DNA from: Actinomyces sp. ICM47 | Lineage (GTDB): Bacteria; Actinomycetota; Actinomycetes; Actinomycetales; Actinomycetaceae | Direction of reading: 5' to 3' | NCBI RefSeq assembly: GCF_000278725.1 | Contig: NZ_ALCA01000055.1 | Span: forward strand, 1 to 13,715 | Length of the DNA stretch: 13,715 nucleotides | Part shown: positions 12,709-13,715 of the stretch, one piece after another | How positions within the stretch are numbered: position 1 is the first letter of the stretch | Layout: every line of letters begins with the position of its first letter | Notes under the pieces: model-generated | The model's input: the letters and a program-made list of their open reading frames with translations, nothing else | Database searches by the model: none | What the model was told of the DNA's origin: nothing | Translations under genes and position numbers: made by a program

Positions 12709-13627
12709 GTAGGGAATCAAACACCAATCCCCTTTGATATACTGTCTTCCAGTCCAACATGCAAGGCCACATGCTGGGAATCAATCACCAATCCCCTTTG
12801 ATATACTGGTCTGCAGGTAATCGCCGACATTGATTTGCTGGGAATCAATCACCAATCCCCTTTGATATACTGATGCAGGCCGCTAAGGATGCCTGGCTGG
12901 GCTGGGAATCAATCACCAATCCCCTTTGATATACTGCCCACGAGCGCAAACGGACACACGGCTGGCTGGGAATCAATCACCAATCCCCTTTGATATACTG
13001 CGTCCACATAACCAGCCCTGGGGGTGTCGCTGGGAATCAATCACCAATCCCCTTTGATATACTGTTGACAACCTCAAGCCGGGCCTGCCTCTGCTGGGAA
13101 TCAATCACCAATCCCCTTTGATATACTGGACAGCCTGGGAGATGTTGACAGCGACGGCTGGGAATCAATCACCAATCCCCTTTGATATACTGTGGCCAAC
13201 CGCTGCAATTGTCCCCGAGCGCTGGGAATCAATCACCAATCCCCTTTGATATACTGGACACCGTGTACGCATCCCGCGAGCATAGCTGGGAATCAATCAC
13301 CAATCCCCTTTGATATACTGCACATCACACCGTGGTCGCTCGGCGGTAGCTGGGAATCAATCACCAATCCCCTTTGATATACTGCGTTGATGAAGCAGAG
13401 GAAACCGCGCTTGCTGGGAATCAATCACCAATCCCCTTTGATATACTGTGGCGCGCTTGTCGACGTGAACGAGGGTGCTGGGAATCAATCACCAATCCCC
13501 TTTGATATACTGGCGCCGACGCAACCACTTGACCGCTCGCGCTGGGAATCAATCACCAATCCCCTTTGATATACTGTGGCGCGCTTGTCGACGTGAACGA
13601 GGGTGCTGGGAATCAATCACCAATCCC
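12709..13627 (+). CRISPR. Type II-like CRISPR array: 15 repeats of 36 nt, 14 spacers of 28 nt
   Basis: Repeat starts are 12709, 12773, 12837, 12901, 12965, 13029, 13093, 13157, 13221, 13285, 13349, 13413, 13477, 13541 and 13605, an exact 64-bp period. The repeat begins GCTGGGAATCAATCACC and ends CTTTGATATACTG. Thirteen copies are identical. The first has three changes (positions 2, 3 and 13). The last stops after 23 nt. The repeat resembles the Corynebacterium diphtheriae Cas9 repeat (CTGGG..TCA near the start, TGATA.ACT at the end) and, reversed, Bifidobacterium type II repeats (TATCAA... ending ATTCCCAGC), hence type II, probably II-C. These comparisons are from memory. TG-A-TATACT at repeat positions 27-35 is an extended -10 promoter. 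Spacers 12 (13449-13476) and 14 (13577-13604) are identical. No cas9 or tracrRNA is visible here; they may lie to the right. Confidence 0.96.
12735..12743 (+). promoter_or_regulatory. Repeat-embedded extended -10 promoter (first of 14 copies)
   Basis: TGATATACT, the TGN-TATAAT pattern with one mismatch, at positions 27-35 of the repeat. Identical copies recur every 64 bp through repeat 14. Initiation about 7 bp downstream would fall at spacer base 5-7, leaving guides of about 22-24 nt followed by the next repeat. The truncated repeat 15 lacks it. Confidence 0.55.
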
Positions 13628-13715
13628 GGTGGTGTCAATGGGTGGTAGCAATGAGTTGGTTGAATGCTTCTGTGGGGGTGCGGTAGCCGAGGGTGGCTCT
13701 GGGGCAGTTGTTCAG
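13628..13715 (-). mobile_element. IS30-family insertion sequence, 3' end (continues beyond the window)
   Basis: The CRISPR repeat sequence stops at 13627 and is replaced by GGTGGTGTCAATGGGTGG, the presumed terminal inverted repeat of the element. The transposase reading frame enters from the right edge on the minus strand and stops 7 bp inside this end, the compact layout usual for IS30 elements. The other end, and any target duplication, is outside the window. Confidence 0.8.
13635..13715 (-). CDS. IS30-family transposase, C-terminal fragment
   Basis: Only the last 26 codons and the TGA stop (13635-13637) are in the window: LNNCPRATLGYRTPTEAFNQ and then LIATTH. The LN..PR.TLG.RTP.E.F pattern is the conserved C-terminus of IS30-type DDE transposases (part of the integrase core, rve), which cut and join the element's ends. 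Completeness of the gene cannot be judged because it continues beyond 13715. Confidence 0.85.
   Translation of the reverse strand: MNNCPRATLGYRTPTEAFNQLIATTH

Noticed and set aside
12515..12712. 65-codon ORF with a hydrophobic middle between the two arrays
   Set aside because: No ribosome binding site, composition unlike the real genes, and its end runs into the first repeat. Most likely chance in an A+T-rich leader region.
13192..13569. ORFs with GNQSPIPFDIL-like repeats
   Set aside because: Direct translation of the 36-nt CRISPR repeats, not proteins.

Overview
The window looks like a piece of a high-GC actinobacterial chromosome, most plausibly from the Actinomycetaceae (Actinomyces/Schaalia-like) or a near relative. 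The signs are strong G+C bias at third codon positions, TANNNT-type -10 boxes placed directly in front of start codons, a MutT1-like Nudix protein, and CRISPR repeats resembling those of Corynebacterium and Bifidobacterium type II systems. The taxonomic call is an inference.

Left part (1-6434), housekeeping and transport. A Nudix hydrolase that runs off the left edge and a conserved protein of unknown function lie on the minus strand. A tRNA-Lys(TTT) gene and a two-domain ADP-ribosylglycohydrolase/PfkB-kinase fusion are on the plus strand, followed by a Bcr/CflA-type MFS drug exporter. Facing the exporter on the minus strand is an msrB (methionine-R-sulfoxide reductase) and RhtA-like EamA exporter pair, whose genes overlap by four bases (GTGA).

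Middle (6448-11272). Two strong GC-rich fold-back structures lie between msrB and a 1565-codon minus-strand gene. That gene encodes an MscS-type mechanosensitive channel (about 400 residues) with an exceptionally long (about 1150 residues) Ala/Glu/Ser-rich acidic cytoplasmic tail. The tail is built partly from tandem repeats and ends in a Lys/Gly/Ser-rich, histone-like segment.

Right part (11368-13715), tRNAs and CRISPR. A promoter, a tRNA-Glu(TTC), tRNA-Asp(GTC), tRNA-Phe(GAA) cluster and a clear intrinsic terminator are followed by two unrelated CRISPR arrays with no cas gene in view. The first is a short, decaying type I-E-like array (28-nt repeats, 32-33-nt spacers) whose repeats get worse leftward, implying transcription on the minus strand. 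The second is a regular type II-like array (36-nt repeats, fourteen 28-nt spacers). Each of its full repeats ends in an extended -10 promoter (TGATATACT), so each crRNA could be transcribed from its own repeat, as described for type II-C arrays of Neisseria and Campylobacter. One spacer occurs twice. The last repeat is cut after 23 of 36 nt by the 3' end of an IS30-family element that leaves the window at the right edge.

The most interesting material is the type II-like array (embedded promoters, preserved promoter half in the degenerate first repeat, duplicated spacer, IS30 interruption), the coexistence of two CRISPR types behind a tRNA cluster, the huge-tailed MscS channel and the ADP-ribosylglycohydrolase/kinase fusion.
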